Shown piece after piece: positions 19,178 to 28,285 of a DNA stretch of 64,000 bases. The stretch is from the NCBI RefSeq assembly GCF_001922575.1, contig NZ_MRCI01000001.1:868001-932000 (forward strand), read 5' to 3'. The position numbers and the translations under genes are program-made. Numbering within the stretch: position 1 is the first letter of the stretch; each line of letters opens with the position of its first letter. This stretch comes from Neptunomonas phycophila (lineage in GTDB: Bacteria > Pseudomonadota > Gammaproteobacteria > Pseudomonadales > Balneatricaceae). Below the pieces are notes generated by a model. It was not told the origin of the DNA. It searched no databases and saw nothing but the letters and a program-made list of their open reading frames with translations.

Positions 19178-19654
19178 ATGGTTGATACTGAGCATTTTCA
19201 ATCGTCCTTTATGCAGCAGGTATTGGACTATGAACCGGATAAACAATCGGATCGGTATGATAACCCTGCGGCACGCTATCGCGCCTACAAAGAGTCGGTA
19301 ATGCGCGACCTAGAAAACTTACTGAACAACCGAAGTCGCTTAAATAGTGCTGAATTGTTAGAAGCCGGTGAGCTTTTATTAACGTATGGGGTCACTGATT
19401 TTGCGCATATCAACATAGCTGCCCTCAGTGGTCGGGAAGCGCTGCGACGAAAAATTCTCGATGCGATTCGTACAAATGAGCCTCGTTTGAGTGATATCCG
19501 TGTTGCGTTGTTGGATAAGCAGGACGACCCAAACCGTCTTGGGTTTAGAATTGAAGCAAAGCTACGCGTTTATACCGATGCGGAGCCGGTAATTATCAGT
19601 GCCTCATTTGAGCCTGCCCGCAAACAGTTTAACTTTCAGTCTGAAGTGCGATGA
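19178..19654 (+). CDS. tssE: T6SS baseplate protein TssE (gp25-like)
   Basis: This 158-residue protein is a gpW/gp25-like TssE: RDLENLLNNRSRLNSAELL, then YGVTDFAHINIAAL, IRTNEPRLSDIRVALL and a C-terminal RIEAKLRVYTDAEPVIISASF. TssE joins the baseplate wedge and starts sheath assembly. ATG 19178 has a CAGGTGGG ribosome site. A GTG three codons upstream is in frame but overlaps that site. The gene overlaps tssF by 4 bases. Confidence 0.95.
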   Translation: MVDTEHFQSSFMQQVLDYEPDKQSDRYDNPAARYRAYKESVMRDLENLLNNRSRLNSAELLEAGELLLTYGVTDFAHINIAALSGREALRRKILDAIRTNEPRLSDIRVALLDKQDDPNRLGFRIEAKLRVYTDAEPVIISASFEPARKQFNFQSEVR

Positions 19655-21477
19655 AACAGTCATTAGTCGATTATTATCAGCGTGAGCTGAATTACTTAAA
19701 ACGTCGCGGTGAAGCGTTTGCCGATGAATATCCTAAAATAGCTGCCAGACTTCAGGTTAATGATGACCTTGCGCGAGACCCGCATGTCGAAAGGATCATT
19801 CAAGGGGTAGCCTTCTTAAACGCACGGATTCGTAAAAAGATAGAAGATGACTTTCCTCAGCTGTGCCAAAGCGTGCTGGATGTTATGTATCCGCATTATT
19901 TGCGGCCTTTACCGAGCTATTCGATTGTAAGTTTTGAGCCTGAAAAGGACCTCACCTCTCGGGCGAGAGTCAAGCAAGGTTCTGTTATTGAAGCTGATGT
20001 GGATGAGCATTTTGCCTGTCGATTTAAGACTGTTTATCCAACAGATGTTTTACCTGCTAAGGTTGATAAAGCCGTATTGCAGAGCTATCCAGCTCAAGCG
20101 CCTAACCCTCAGCAAGTTACTGACCTTGAATCGGTATTGCGACTACGTTTATCAACAATAAATAGCGATGCTGTATTCGAAAAAATCGATTTTGAGACGT
20201 TGCGCTTTTACATTAAAGGTAACCGCCACTACAGTTTTGCTCTTTATGAGCTTATTCATAACCACACAGTGACCATCGCAGTCGCTAAGAATGATCATGA
20301 TCCCAAAGCGATTTTTTTAAACCCAGAAGACGTGCTGTTTCAAGTGGGCTTTAATGAGGATGAGGGGATACTACCTTATCCCGAACAGTCGTTTATAGGT
20401 TATAGATTGCTGACAGAATACTTTGCTTATCCTGAAAAATTTTTGTTCTTCGATTTAAAAATCAGTGAGTCAGTAAAGCTAGCCATTGAAGGTCAGCAAA
20501 TGGAACTGTTTTTTTACTTTAATAAGAGTGTGCCGGATATAGAGGCTACGGTTGAGGCCAAAAACTTTGTCTTAAATGCTACGCCTATTATTAATTTATA
20601 TGATCAGTTTTCAGAGCCTACTAGGCTAACGCATAAAGATTATGAATATCCTCTGGTGGCTGACGCGCGAAATCCAGACAAAGTGGAAATCTACAGTGTA
20701 GAAGGCGTATCGATTACAACGGATCAAGACAAGATAGAAGTCGTGACGCCGTTTTTTGGAATAGCTGATATACCTCCGTCAGAGACGACTGAGGCTCGTT
20801 GGCACTCTCGTCGAGAGGAAATTGAGTTTGGTAATACCCGCAGCCAATCTCATCTATCCTTAATCAATATAGATCCTATTCTTAAAGAGCAAGGCGAAGC
20901 CGTTGTCTTAACTCAATTACGGTGTTTTAACGGTAGTTTGCCTAAGCGTCTGTCTCAGACGCACAGCCAGCCGAAGTTGATACTGAGTTCCGGGGCGTCT
21001 GCTGTGGATCGTATTAGGACAGAAATTCCTTTTACGGATGTGATTAGACCTCGTTTAGATGATGATATTTATTGGCAGTTGCTATCTCACCTGAATCTAA
21101 ATTATATCTCGTTGACGCAAGGTAATCAGGGGACCGCTGCACTGCGCAAAATATTGTCTCTCTATAATGTGACGCGTCATCAAGAAAGCAGTAGCGTAGT
21201 AGATGCTGTGGCAATCACCGATGTATCACCAGCCACATTACGCATCGCTGATGATCGAGGTATGCCATTTTTCTGTCGTGGTAGCAAAGTTGAAATAACG
21301 TTGGATAAAACTAAATTTGCCGGCAGCAGCCCATTTTTATTTGCTAGCGTTATTGAGCGGTTTTTAGGGTTGTATACACATATCAATTCGTTTGTTCAGT
21401 TGTCAGTGGTGTTGGGAGATAAAGACCACGAGTTAAAATGTTGGCCAGCGCGGGCAGGGGATCAATCACTGCTATGA
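19651..21477 (+). CDS. tssF: T6SS baseplate protein TssF
   Basis: This 608-residue TssF (ImpG/VasA) begins with the family pattern YYQRELNYLKRRGEAFADEYPKIA and contains DPHVERIIQGVAFLNARIRKKIEDDFPQLCQSVLDVMYPHYLRPLPS near residues 38-90. The C-terminal region has FAGSSPFLFASVIERFLGLYTHINSFVQL, also typical. It forms the baseplate wedge with TssG and TssE and contacts VgrG and TssK. Translation is probably coupled to tssE (ATGA overlap) and to tssG. Confidence 0.97.
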   Translation: MKQSLVDYYQRELNYLKRRGEAFADEYPKIAARLQVNDDLARDPHVERIIQGVAFLNARIRKKIEDDFPQLCQSVLDVMYPHYLRPLPSYSIVSFEPEKDLTSRARVKQGSVIEADVDEHFACRFKTVYPTDVLPAKVDKAVLQSYPAQAPNPQQVTDLESVLRLRLSTINSDAVFEKIDFETLRFYIKGNRHYSFALYELIHNHTVTIAVAKNDHDPKAIFLNPEDVLFQVGFNEDEGILPYPEQSFIGYRLLTEYFAYPEKFLFFDLKISESVKLAIEGQQMELFFYFNKSVPDIEATVEAKNFVLNATPIINLYDQFSEPTRLTHKDYEYPLVADARNPDKVEIYSVEGVSITTDQDKIEVVTPFFGIADIPPSETTEARWHSRREEIEFGNTRSQSHLSLINIDPILKEQGEAVVLTQLRCFNGSLPKRLSQTHSQPKLILSSGASAVDRIRTEIPFTDVIRPRLDDDIYWQLLSHLNLNYISLTQGNQGTAALRKILSLYNVTRHQESSSVVDAVAITDVSPATLRIADDRGMPFFCRGSKVEITLDKTKFAGSSPFLFASVIERFLGLYTHINSFVQLSVVLGDKDHELKCWPARAGDQSLL

Positions 21478-22523
21478 GTACGGTCTCTCACGCAATGACA
21501 ACTAGTGCGTTACCCGATATGCAGTTTTTTCAGTTGCTTAGGCATTTAGAATTAACAGCACGCAAAAGCAAAGGGGTAGCCGCAGGAGCCATTGGTCATG
21601 ATTTACCACTAAAGAAAGAGTTTGCTGACTTTGCTGTTATCCAGTCAGCCGCTTTCCCGGGCAGTGCTTGCACAAAAATTGATCGGGTTGATCATGGTGA
21701 GTTTACTCAGAGTAAGCTGCATATTGCGTGTTTTGGATTAACGGGCCCATCGGGCGTCATGCCAATTCATTACACTGAATTACTAAGTAGTAGGGCTCGA
21801 CAAAAAGATACCGCACTAAAAACATTATTAGATGGCTTTAATGCACGTTCAGTCAGTTTTTTGTATCGGGCTTGGCAAAAAAACCGTCTGCCCATCATGC
21901 AAGAGCACCTGACAAGAGCAACGGTAAATCGTCAAGTTGACCCGGCAAAGGCGATGCTAAAAGCCTATGTAGGGCTGGCAGAAGGTGATAAAGAAAAAAG
22001 TATCAAAACGGATACAGAATCACTGGCGCTCTATTTTTCAGGGTATTATAGTAAACGTCCTCGTAATGCGGCTGGTTTGAGTAAAATTATCAGTCGAGTG
22101 TTGGGGTGTCAGGTGACACTGCAACAGTTTTATGGGCGTTGGTTTGATCTAGAACCAGAACAAAGAAATACAATTGGATGTAAGAATGCCACGCTAGGGA
22201 AAGATTTTGTTATTGGCAGCTCTGTGTTTGAAGGGTCGTGTAGTATACGGATACAAACCGCGCCAGTCTCGCTTGCTGACTTTAAAAGTTTGCAACCGGG
22301 TCAGCCAAAGTTCCTCATTCTCAAAGAGCTTATTAACCTCTATGTGGGTCAAGATTATTTGATTGACTTACAAGTGGTGCTTAAAGGTGTCGAAAAGCCA
22401 CCTTTTATTCTCGCTAATGATACAACCTTGCAGGACTCACTCCGATTGGGCGAAGGCTTGTGGCTAAGTGCTGCATCGAATCATCAAAACGTTGCTGATG
22501 CTATCTACGAAGTAAATCGGTAA
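21474..22523 (+). CDS. tssG: T6SS baseplate protein TssG
   Basis: This 349-residue TssG (ImpH/VasB) shows FQLLRHLELTARKS and later FGLTGPSGVMPIHYTELLSSRARQKDTALKTLLDGFNARSVSFLYRAWQKNR, the family core. GLSKIISRVLGCQVTLQQFYGRW follows in the middle. I placed the start at ATG 21474, which overlaps the tssF stop. An earlier in-frame ATG at 21438 would put 12 more codons inside tssF. It completes the baseplate wedge with TssF and TssE. Confidence 0.95.
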   Translation: MSTVSHAMTTSALPDMQFFQLLRHLELTARKSKGVAAGAIGHDLPLKKEFADFAVIQSAAFPGSACTKIDRVDHGEFTQSKLHIACFGLTGPSGVMPIHYTELLSSRARQKDTALKTLLDGFNARSVSFLYRAWQKNRLPIMQEHLTRATVNRQVDPAKAMLKAYVGLAEGDKEKSIKTDTESLALYFSGYYSKRPRNAAGLSKIISRVLGCQVTLQQFYGRWFDLEPEQRNTIGCKNATLGKDFVIGSSVFEGSCSIRIQTAPVSLADFKSLQPGQPKFLILKELINLYVGQDYLIDLQVVLKGVEKPPFILANDTTLQDSLRLGEGLWLSAASNHQNVADAIYEVNR

Positions 22524-22535
22524 CAGGAAGGAATA

Positions 22536-24191
22536 ATGAATCAACTTGGACGATACGAATTAAAGGAAATGATTGGCGAAGGCGCCATGTCACAGGTTTA
22601 TAAGGCTTATGATCCTGTGCTACAACGAACGCTTGCCATCAAAGTGCTAAAACCCGAGTTCTCGGAAGATAAAGAGCGCCTCAGCTTTTTTCTCAACGAA
22701 GTACATGTCTCAGGTAAGCTTAACCATCATAATATTGTTCAAATTTTTGATGTTGGGTCCGTCGACGAAGTTCCTTTTATAGTGATGGAGTTTGTGGATT
22801 GTCAAAGCCTTGATGATTGGATGAAAGAGCAAACTGATATCTCTTTGGATAAAGTCACAGATATTATGACGCAATTGGCGTCAGCCTTAGAGTATGCGCA
22901 CAGTAAAGGCATTATCCATCGCGATATTAAGCCCAGTAATATTCTTATTGAAACGAATGGCCGCGTGCGTCTGACTGATTTTGGTGTGGCTTATTTGCAT
23001 GAGCAAACAGAGCTTGACCAAACACAGACAATTGTCGGTACACCTTTTTACATGTCGCCAGAGCAACTCGCTGGTGGTGTGCCAGATAGCCGAAGTGATC
23101 TTTATTCAATGGGTGTGGTTTTTTACCAATTGGTTTTCGGTACATTGCCATTTGAGGCGTCCAGCATTCGTAACTTGGTCGATCTCATTCAAAAATCGGA
23201 AGTGGATCTAACCGCTTCTAAGTGCCCGCACGCGATCAAAAAGGTTATTCGCCGTTTATTGCATAAAAAGCCAACGTTCCGATACAGCAGTGCTGGTGAG
23301 TTAGTCAAACAACTCAATGCTGTTAGCGTCGAATTGTCGACTAAAGACCCAAAATGGTCTGAAAAAATCACATCGACCTGGCGTTATACCGCCATTGTGG
23401 CAACTGCATTAAGTACCTTGTTAGTAGCCTTGTTGGCTTTCACTTTAAATGATTTATCGACCAGCTTGTCGGAAGTATTGGGCAGCTATGGTCGAATGCT
23501 AGTGCAACAAACAAAAGAGCAAGTTGATGAGGCCTTGCTATTGGGCGACGACCTAGCGTTGGGGATTACCGTCGAGCGGTTATCGAACAATGATGAAATT
23601 GAATATTTGTATGTGACAGACCATGAAGGGTTAATTAAAGCGAGCAAGCAGCCAGATATGATGGGGAAGGTTTACCGTCCTCCTTTAGATTTGGTTCGAG
23701 TTGAGCAAGCGCAAAATGTTAATATCTTCCAGCTTAAACGTGATGAACATGGCAATCGCATTTACCATTTAACCTCGCCCATTTTGTTCAACGGTAAAGA
23801 AATTGGTGCAGTAGTCATGGGGCTTTCGGCTAACTCAGTCGCTGATGTTTGGACTCGAACAGCTTGGGCACTGGGGCTCTTTATCTTAATAGCCTGCATT
23901 ATGATTACAGCGATTGTGTATTATTTATGCCGATTCTTTACGCGCCAATTTAGTCAATTAGGGCAGGCGTTGCAAAGCTTGTATGTAGGGAACTATTATA
24001 CGCGTCTCCATGTCGATAGAATCGATGAGATAGGGTATGCAAAACGTCAATTCAATGAATTGGCTGAACAAATGGAGACGTTTATTCTTGAGTCAGATCC
24101 TGATTTTGAGGAAGAAACGTTACCAGAAACAGAGATAGAAGAATCTGAAGACAGGACTGTCGTAATCAGAAAAACAGGGGATGTTAAATGA
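22536..24191 (+). CDS. ppkA: T6SS Ser/Thr protein kinase PpkA with sensor region
   Basis: Of 551 residues, ~1-265 form a Hanks-type kinase with glycine loop GEGAMSQVY (15-23), AIKVLK, catalytic HRDIKPSN (128-135), DFG at 148-150 and GTPFYMSPEQ. A membrane segment near 283-303 is followed by an extracytoplasmic sensor region of about 140 residues (EIEYLYVTDHEGLIKAS, single-Cache-like). A second segment (~446-466) leads into a HAMP-like stretch and an acidic tail. This differs from the VWA-containing Pseudomonas PpkA, so the stimulus-sensing part is different. The expected substrate is TagH in the same operon. It overlaps clpV/tssH by 4 bases. Confidence 0.93.
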   Translation: MNQLGRYELKEMIGEGAMSQVYKAYDPVLQRTLAIKVLKPEFSEDKERLSFFLNEVHVSGKLNHHNIVQIFDVGSVDEVPFIVMEFVDCQSLDDWMKEQTDISLDKVTDIMTQLASALEYAHSKGIIHRDIKPSNILIETNGRVRLTDFGVAYLHEQTELDQTQTIVGTPFYMSPEQLAGGVPDSRSDLYSMGVVFYQLVFGTLPFEASSIRNLVDLIQKSEVDLTASKCPHAIKKVIRRLLHKKPTFRYSSAGELVKQLNAVSVELSTKDPKWSEKITSTWRYTAIVATALSTLLVALLAFTLNDLSTSLSEVLGSYGRMLVQQTKEQVDEALLLGDDLALGITVERLSNNDEIEYLYVTDHEGLIKASKQPDMMGKVYRPPLDLVRVEQAQNVNIFQLKRDEHGNRIYHLTSPILFNGKEIGAVVMGLSANSVADVWTRTAWALGLFILIACIMITAIVYYLCRFFTRQFSQLGQALQSLYVGNYYTRLHVDRIDEIGYAKRQFNELAEQMETFILESDPDFEEETLPETEIEESEDRTVVIRKTGDVK

Positions 24192-26830
24192 ATACTCGCG
24201 CGCTCATTGGTAAGTTATCAGCAACCAGTCTTGCTGCATTCGAAAAGGCCGCTTCTTTGGCGGTAACTCAGCGCCACTACGCTATAGAAATCGAGCATCT
24301 AGTGCTAGCCCTTCTGCAAGAGGAGCGTACTGGGGTTCGGTCATCATTGAAAAAATACGGCGTAAATACTGATCAGCTCGAAGGCGATATTCTTATCCGC
24401 TTTGAATCATTTGAAAAAGGTCACACGAGCGCCCCTTCTTTTTCTCCCAACGTTGTCGAACTCATCCGTAAGGCATGGCTGTTATCCAGTTTAGAATACG
24501 GTGAGAATGAAGTAGTTGGTATTGCTGTCATGGTAGCCTTATTTAAAGATGAGGCGATGAACTTGCAAATTACGTCTCGTTTAAAGGCGTTTAGTCATTT
24601 TGACGATGCCGACTATGTGCGTAATGGCCCTAACCTGATTAAGCTTGAGCAAGTAACTCAGGTGGCAGCCCCTTCTGATAATGAAGATGATGACGCGTTG
24701 ATGGCGCCTGCTCCGGCTAGTAAGCAAGCGCTGGAGGCTTATACTCTTGATTTAACAGCTCGTGCGCGAGCAGGTGATCTTGACCCTGTTGTGGGTCGTG
24801 AATCCGAAATTCGGCAACTGATTGATATTCTATGCCGCCGCCGTCAAAACAACCCTATTTTGACGGGTGAAGCGGGTGTTGGTAAAACGGCCGTGGTTGA
24901 AGGGCTAGCTCAACGAATTGTAAATGCGGAAGTACCGGACTCTCTTAAAGAAGTTGATATTCATATACTCGATTTGACCTTGCTGCAAGCTGGCGCTGGT
25001 GTTCGAGGTGAGTTTGAAAATCGATTGAAGTCAGTCATTGATGAAGTAAAGCAGTCTCCTAAGCCTATTATTTTATTTATTGATGAAGCGCATACGCTGA
25101 TTGGCGCTGGCAATTCGGGTGGCCAGGGAGACGCGGCTAATATCTTAAAGCCAGCATTGGCGCGCGGTGAATTACGCACGATTGCTGCAACCACGTGGGC
25201 TGAGTATAAAAAGTATTTTGAGAAAGACGCCGCGCTCACACGCCGTTTCCAAGTGGTAAAGGTAGAAGAACCAGAACCAGAACAAGCTATGCGCATGCTA
25301 CGCACTCTGCAGCCTGCCTTTGAGAAGCACCACCAAGTGCTGATATTAGATGAAGCGATTCGTGACTCTGTTTTACTGTCAAAACGCTACATCTCAGGCC
25401 GTCAGCTACCGGATGTATGTGTCTCTGTGCTTGATACCGCATGTTCTAGGGTTAATTTAGAGTTACGTAACACGCCCGCTGCATTAGATGATTTGCAAGC
25501 CTTGGAAGATCAGTATCAGAAGCAATTAAGCAGCGCTGAGCGCGAGGTCGCATTATACGGTGGTGACAGTCAAGAAATCGAAACACTCACTGAAAAGTTA
25601 GTGCTTTTGAGTAATGAACGCGCCGATATAGAAAGCCGTTGGGAGCAAGAAAAACAAGCTGTAGAGCTCGTGCTTGAGCTGCGTACAGCGATTAGTCATG
25701 GCAATCAAGATGATGCTACGCGCGAACAACTAGACGAGGCATTAGCTCGTCTGAAAGATATCCAAGGCGAAGCTCCGTTAATTCGCCCTCACGTGGATGC
25801 ACAAGTGGTTGCTGAAGTGATTTCCTCTTGGACGGGCATCCCCGCAGGACGAATGATGTCCGGAGAAGTACAAAAAGTACTTAACGTGCAAAGCGAGCTT
25901 AAAAAGCGAATTATTGGTCAAGACCATGCGCTAGATGCAGTAAGCCAAAGCGTTCGTATATCCAGTGCTAAATTAAAAGATCCTAAACAACCCATCGGCG
26001 TGTTCATGTTTTGCGGTAGCAGCGGTGTGGGTAAAACCGAGACAGCGCTGGCTTTAGCTGACTTGTTATATGGCGGTGAGCAGAATATGACCGTTATTAA
26101 TATGTCTGAATTTAAAGAAGAGCATAAGGTTTCTTTATTGATGGGATCTCCTCCTGGCTATGTTGGGTATGGAGAAGGTGGGGTTTTAACAGAAGCTGTT
26201 CGCCGTAAGCCTTACAGCGTTATTTTGTTAGATGAAATGGAAAAAGCGCACCCGGGTGTTCAAGATGTGTTTTATCAGGTGTTTGACAAAGGCGCGATGA
26301 AAGATGGAGAGGGGCGAGATATTGATTTCCGTAATACTCTGATCATCATGACGACCAATGCTGGCACCGAAACCATCTCGCGCGTATGCTCCGATCCCGA
26401 CACAGCTCCGTTACCGGATCAATTAGAATCCCTTGTTAAAGATGAGCTTTTAACTTATTTCAAGCCAGCTTTCTTAGGGCGTACTCGTTTAGTGCCTTTC
26501 ATGCCGTTGCATGACGAGGTGATGACAGGAATAGTGCGTTTACAATTGGCACGAGTCGGACAGCGCTTACTTGATCAATACAGTGCCGAATTTACATACA
26601 GCGATGCTGTTGTAGATACCATCGTCGCTCGTTGTAAAGAGGTCGATACTGGGGCTCGTAATGCAATCCATATTATTAATCGTAGTTTATTACCTGAAAT
26701 ATCAATGCGAATCTTAGAGTCCATGGGTGATAGTCACGCGTTGGCTTCGGTTCATATTGATGTGGATGACAATAGCGAATTTAGTTTTAACCTTTCTACA
26801 GATGAGCAGGATGCAGCACATGAAAAATAG
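24188..26830 (+). CDS. tssH: T6SS sheath-disassembly ATPase TssH (ClpV)
   Basis: This 880-residue AAA+ ATPase has a ClpV-type N domain (residues 1-160). The first ATPase module carries Walker A GEAGVGKTA near 227 and Walker B FIDEAHTLIGAG. A coiled middle domain spans about 420-540, and the second module carries Walker A GSSGVGKTE near 610 and Walker B ILLDEMEKAHPGV. It pulls apart contracted TssBC sheaths in the cytoplasm so that subunits are reused. All catalytic motifs are intact. The C terminus overlaps the next gene by 11 bases. Confidence 0.97.
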   Translation: MNTRALIGKLSATSLAAFEKAASLAVTQRHYAIEIEHLVLALLQEERTGVRSSLKKYGVNTDQLEGDILIRFESFEKGHTSAPSFSPNVVELIRKAWLLSSLEYGENEVVGIAVMVALFKDEAMNLQITSRLKAFSHFDDADYVRNGPNLIKLEQVTQVAAPSDNEDDDALMAPAPASKQALEAYTLDLTARARAGDLDPVVGRESEIRQLIDILCRRRQNNPILTGEAGVGKTAVVEGLAQRIVNAEVPDSLKEVDIHILDLTLLQAGAGVRGEFENRLKSVIDEVKQSPKPIILFIDEAHTLIGAGNSGGQGDAANILKPALARGELRTIAATTWAEYKKYFEKDAALTRRFQVVKVEEPEPEQAMRMLRTLQPAFEKHHQVLILDEAIRDSVLLSKRYISGRQLPDVCVSVLDTACSRVNLELRNTPAALDDLQALEDQYQKQLSSAEREVALYGGDSQEIETLTEKLVLLSNERADIESRWEQEKQAVELVLELRTAISHGNQDDATREQLDEALARLKDIQGEAPLIRPHVDAQVVAEVISSWTGIPAGRMMSGEVQKVLNVQSELKKRIIGQDHALDAVSQSVRISSAKLKDPKQPIGVFMFCGSSGVGKTETALALADLLYGGEQNMTVINMSEFKEEHKVSLLMGSPPGYVGYGEGGVLTEAVRRKPYSVILLDEMEKAHPGVQDVFYQVFDKGAMKDGEGRDIDFRNTLIIMTTNAGTETISRVCSDPDTAPLPDQLESLVKDELLTYFKPAFLGRTRLVPFMPLHDEVMTGIVRLQLARVGQRLLDQYSAEFTYSDAVVDTIVARCKEVDTGARNAIHIINRSLLPEISMRILESMGDSHALASVHIDVDDNSEFSFNLSTDEQDAAHEK

Positions 26831-27458
26831 TCGTACGTTTGTGATGGCGTTAGTAGTTTCTAGCACATTGGCTAGTGGTGCTTATGCGGCCGAAAAAAGC
26901 GCGGGCAGTCAGAATTTTCGATTTGCTTTACCTGACGATTATGCGGTAGTTCAGCATCAAGTTAACCCTGCACTGCAAGGAGGGAGCGTTATTTTTGCTC
27001 CTGCTGCTGAAGCTTCTTCTAAGGAGCGTATTCTGCGTTTACAAACGTACCCGTCTGAGTATTATCCAGAGTCTTTGCAAGCTTTAGGAACATCCAAACC
27101 GCGCGAATTTTTAAACACAGTTATCGAAACACAACTGCAATCCAAATGTACAAGTTCTACGGTAGACTCCGGTAAAATCAGGGAACAAAACGGTGAAACT
27201 CGCATCAATTGGTGGACCAGTTGTGAGTTAGCTAATCAGCCGGGTCAGTTCGAGTTTGAGCGTGGTCGTATGTTCTTATCTGCTACAGGCGCATACTTTA
27301 TTAGCCACATTAATGAATCGGCTAACAAAAACCACCAGTTTGCTCGCAATGAAATTAAGTGGTTCGATAAATATTTGTACAACAGTGGTTTTTGTATTTC
27401 AGGTAATGACTGTGGTGAAGAAGGGGCTTTGATCCCTCAATTATTTACTGAAAAGTAA
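26820..27458 (+). CDS. Secreted protein of unknown function, T6SS operon
   Basis: This 212-residue protein has a clear Sec signal peptide (MKNSRTFVMALVVSSTLASGAYA, cut before AEKSAG), so it is probably periplasmic. The mature part is mostly beta-like with four cysteines (CTSS, SCEL, CISGNDC) that could pair in the periplasm. I do not recognise the family. I chose the ATG at 26820, which overlaps the tssH stop by 11 bases. An upstream in-frame ATG at 26727 would extend ~90 bases into tssH and destroy the signal peptide. Last gene before a 290-base gap, so it probably ends the long T6SS transcript. Confidence 0.7.
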   Translation: MKNSRTFVMALVVSSTLASGAYAAEKSAGSQNFRFALPDDYAVVQHQVNPALQGGSVIFAPAAEASSKERILRLQTYPSEYYPESLQALGTSKPREFLNTVIETQLQSKCTSSTVDSGKIREQNGETRINWWTSCELANQPGQFEFERGRMFLSATGAYFISHINESANKNHQFARNEIKWFDKYLYNSGFCISGNDCGEEGALIPQLFTEK

Positions 27459-27748
27459 ATACATAGTCATTCCAATTATTTGTTGTTAGATAGTTAAATA
27501 AAGGTATTTGCCACCCAATAAAGGTGAGAAAAGGATGTCTTCCATGAGTATCACGGTATCTTGCTGTGAATAGCGCTGACTTCCTTTTTTATGCGTGTTT
27601 TTCTAAGAGAAGCCCGAATAGGGTAGTAGGTTTTAACTGGAGAACACCCTTTAATTGAGCTTAGCTGTAATTTGCCTAATTAAAGGATTATTAAGTGTAG
27701 GGGCTTTCTCTGCATCATAAATTTGTCAAAAAAAGGAACTGCAAACTC
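27459..27748 (+). promoter_or_regulatory. Intergenic region upstream of hcp
   Basis: These 290 bases carry no gene I can support. They separate the structural T6SS operon from hcp and must hold the hcp promoter, because hcp is usually transcribed on its own at high level. The region is AT-rich and ends with an AAAAAAAGGAAC ribosome site 13 bases before the hcp ATG. I could not identify a convincing sigma-70 or sigma-54 element. Confidence 0.45.
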
Positions 27749-28225
27749 ATGGCAATTTATTTAAAAATCGATGGCATTGATGGTGATGTGACGGCAGCGG
27801 GCCACGAGAATTGGGTCGAGTGTGACTCAATGGAATGGAACGTGACTCGTAGCTTGACCACTAAACCTGGTCAGGGTAAAGATCGTGAATCAACGACGCC
27901 GGTTGTTGGTGAGATCACGCTAACGACTAAAATGGATAAGACTTCTCCACTATTCTTTGCTGAATCTTGCGTTGGCCAAGGTAAAACAGCAAAAATTCAT
28001 ATGGCTCAAACCAGCTCTTCAGGTATCGAAACTTACATGGAGTACACACTGACTAATACGCTAATCAGTGGTTATAGTGTGATGAGTAACGGTGACCGTC
28101 CTGTTGAAGCCATTTCTCTTAACTTTACTAAAGTAGAGATGAAATACACAACATGGAACGAGCAGCATCAACCAGAAGGTAGCGTGCCTGCTGGTTATGA
28201 CATCGCTACAGGTGTTCGTCTGTAA
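27749..28225 (+). CDS. hcp: T6SS tube protein Hcp (TssD)
   Basis: This 158-residue Hcp starts MAIYLKIDGIDGDVTAAGHENW and carries VECDSMEWNVTR, GEITLTTKMDKTSPLFFAES and YTLTNTLISGYSVMSNGDRPVEAISLNFTKVEMKYT, the full family pattern. Hcp hexamers stack to form the expelled tube, and their lumen can carry small effectors. The putative amidase gene starts 60 bases downstream. A hairpin lies between the two, which would favour abundant hcp message over the effector. Confidence 0.97.
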   Translation: MAIYLKIDGIDGDVTAAGHENWVECDSMEWNVTRSLTTKPGQGKDRESTTPVVGEITLTTKMDKTSPLFFAESCVGQGKTAKIHMAQTSSSGIETYMEYTLTNTLISGYSVMSNGDRPVEAISLNFTKVEMKYTTWNEQHQPEGSVPAGYDIATGVRL

Positions 28226-28235
28226 CGTTTTACAA

Positions 28236-28261
28236 AGCGCAATGGCTCAGGTTATTGCGCT
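28236..28261 (+). terminator. Hairpin after hcp, partial terminator
   Basis: AGCGCAAT and ATTGCGCT form a perfect 8-bp stem (extendable by a G-T pair) around a ten-base loop, followed by CTATTTTTA. It begins 10 bases after the hcp stop and ends 25 bases before the amidase start. It probably reduces read-through from the highly expressed hcp into the effector-immunity pair. Confidence 0.65.
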
Positions 28262-28285
28262 CTATTTTTACCAAAGGATGTCAAA

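Noticed and set aside
27459-27748. Sigma-54 promoter for hcp
   Set aside because: I looked for GG-N10-GC elements here and upstream of tagH and found none with the right neighbouring bases.
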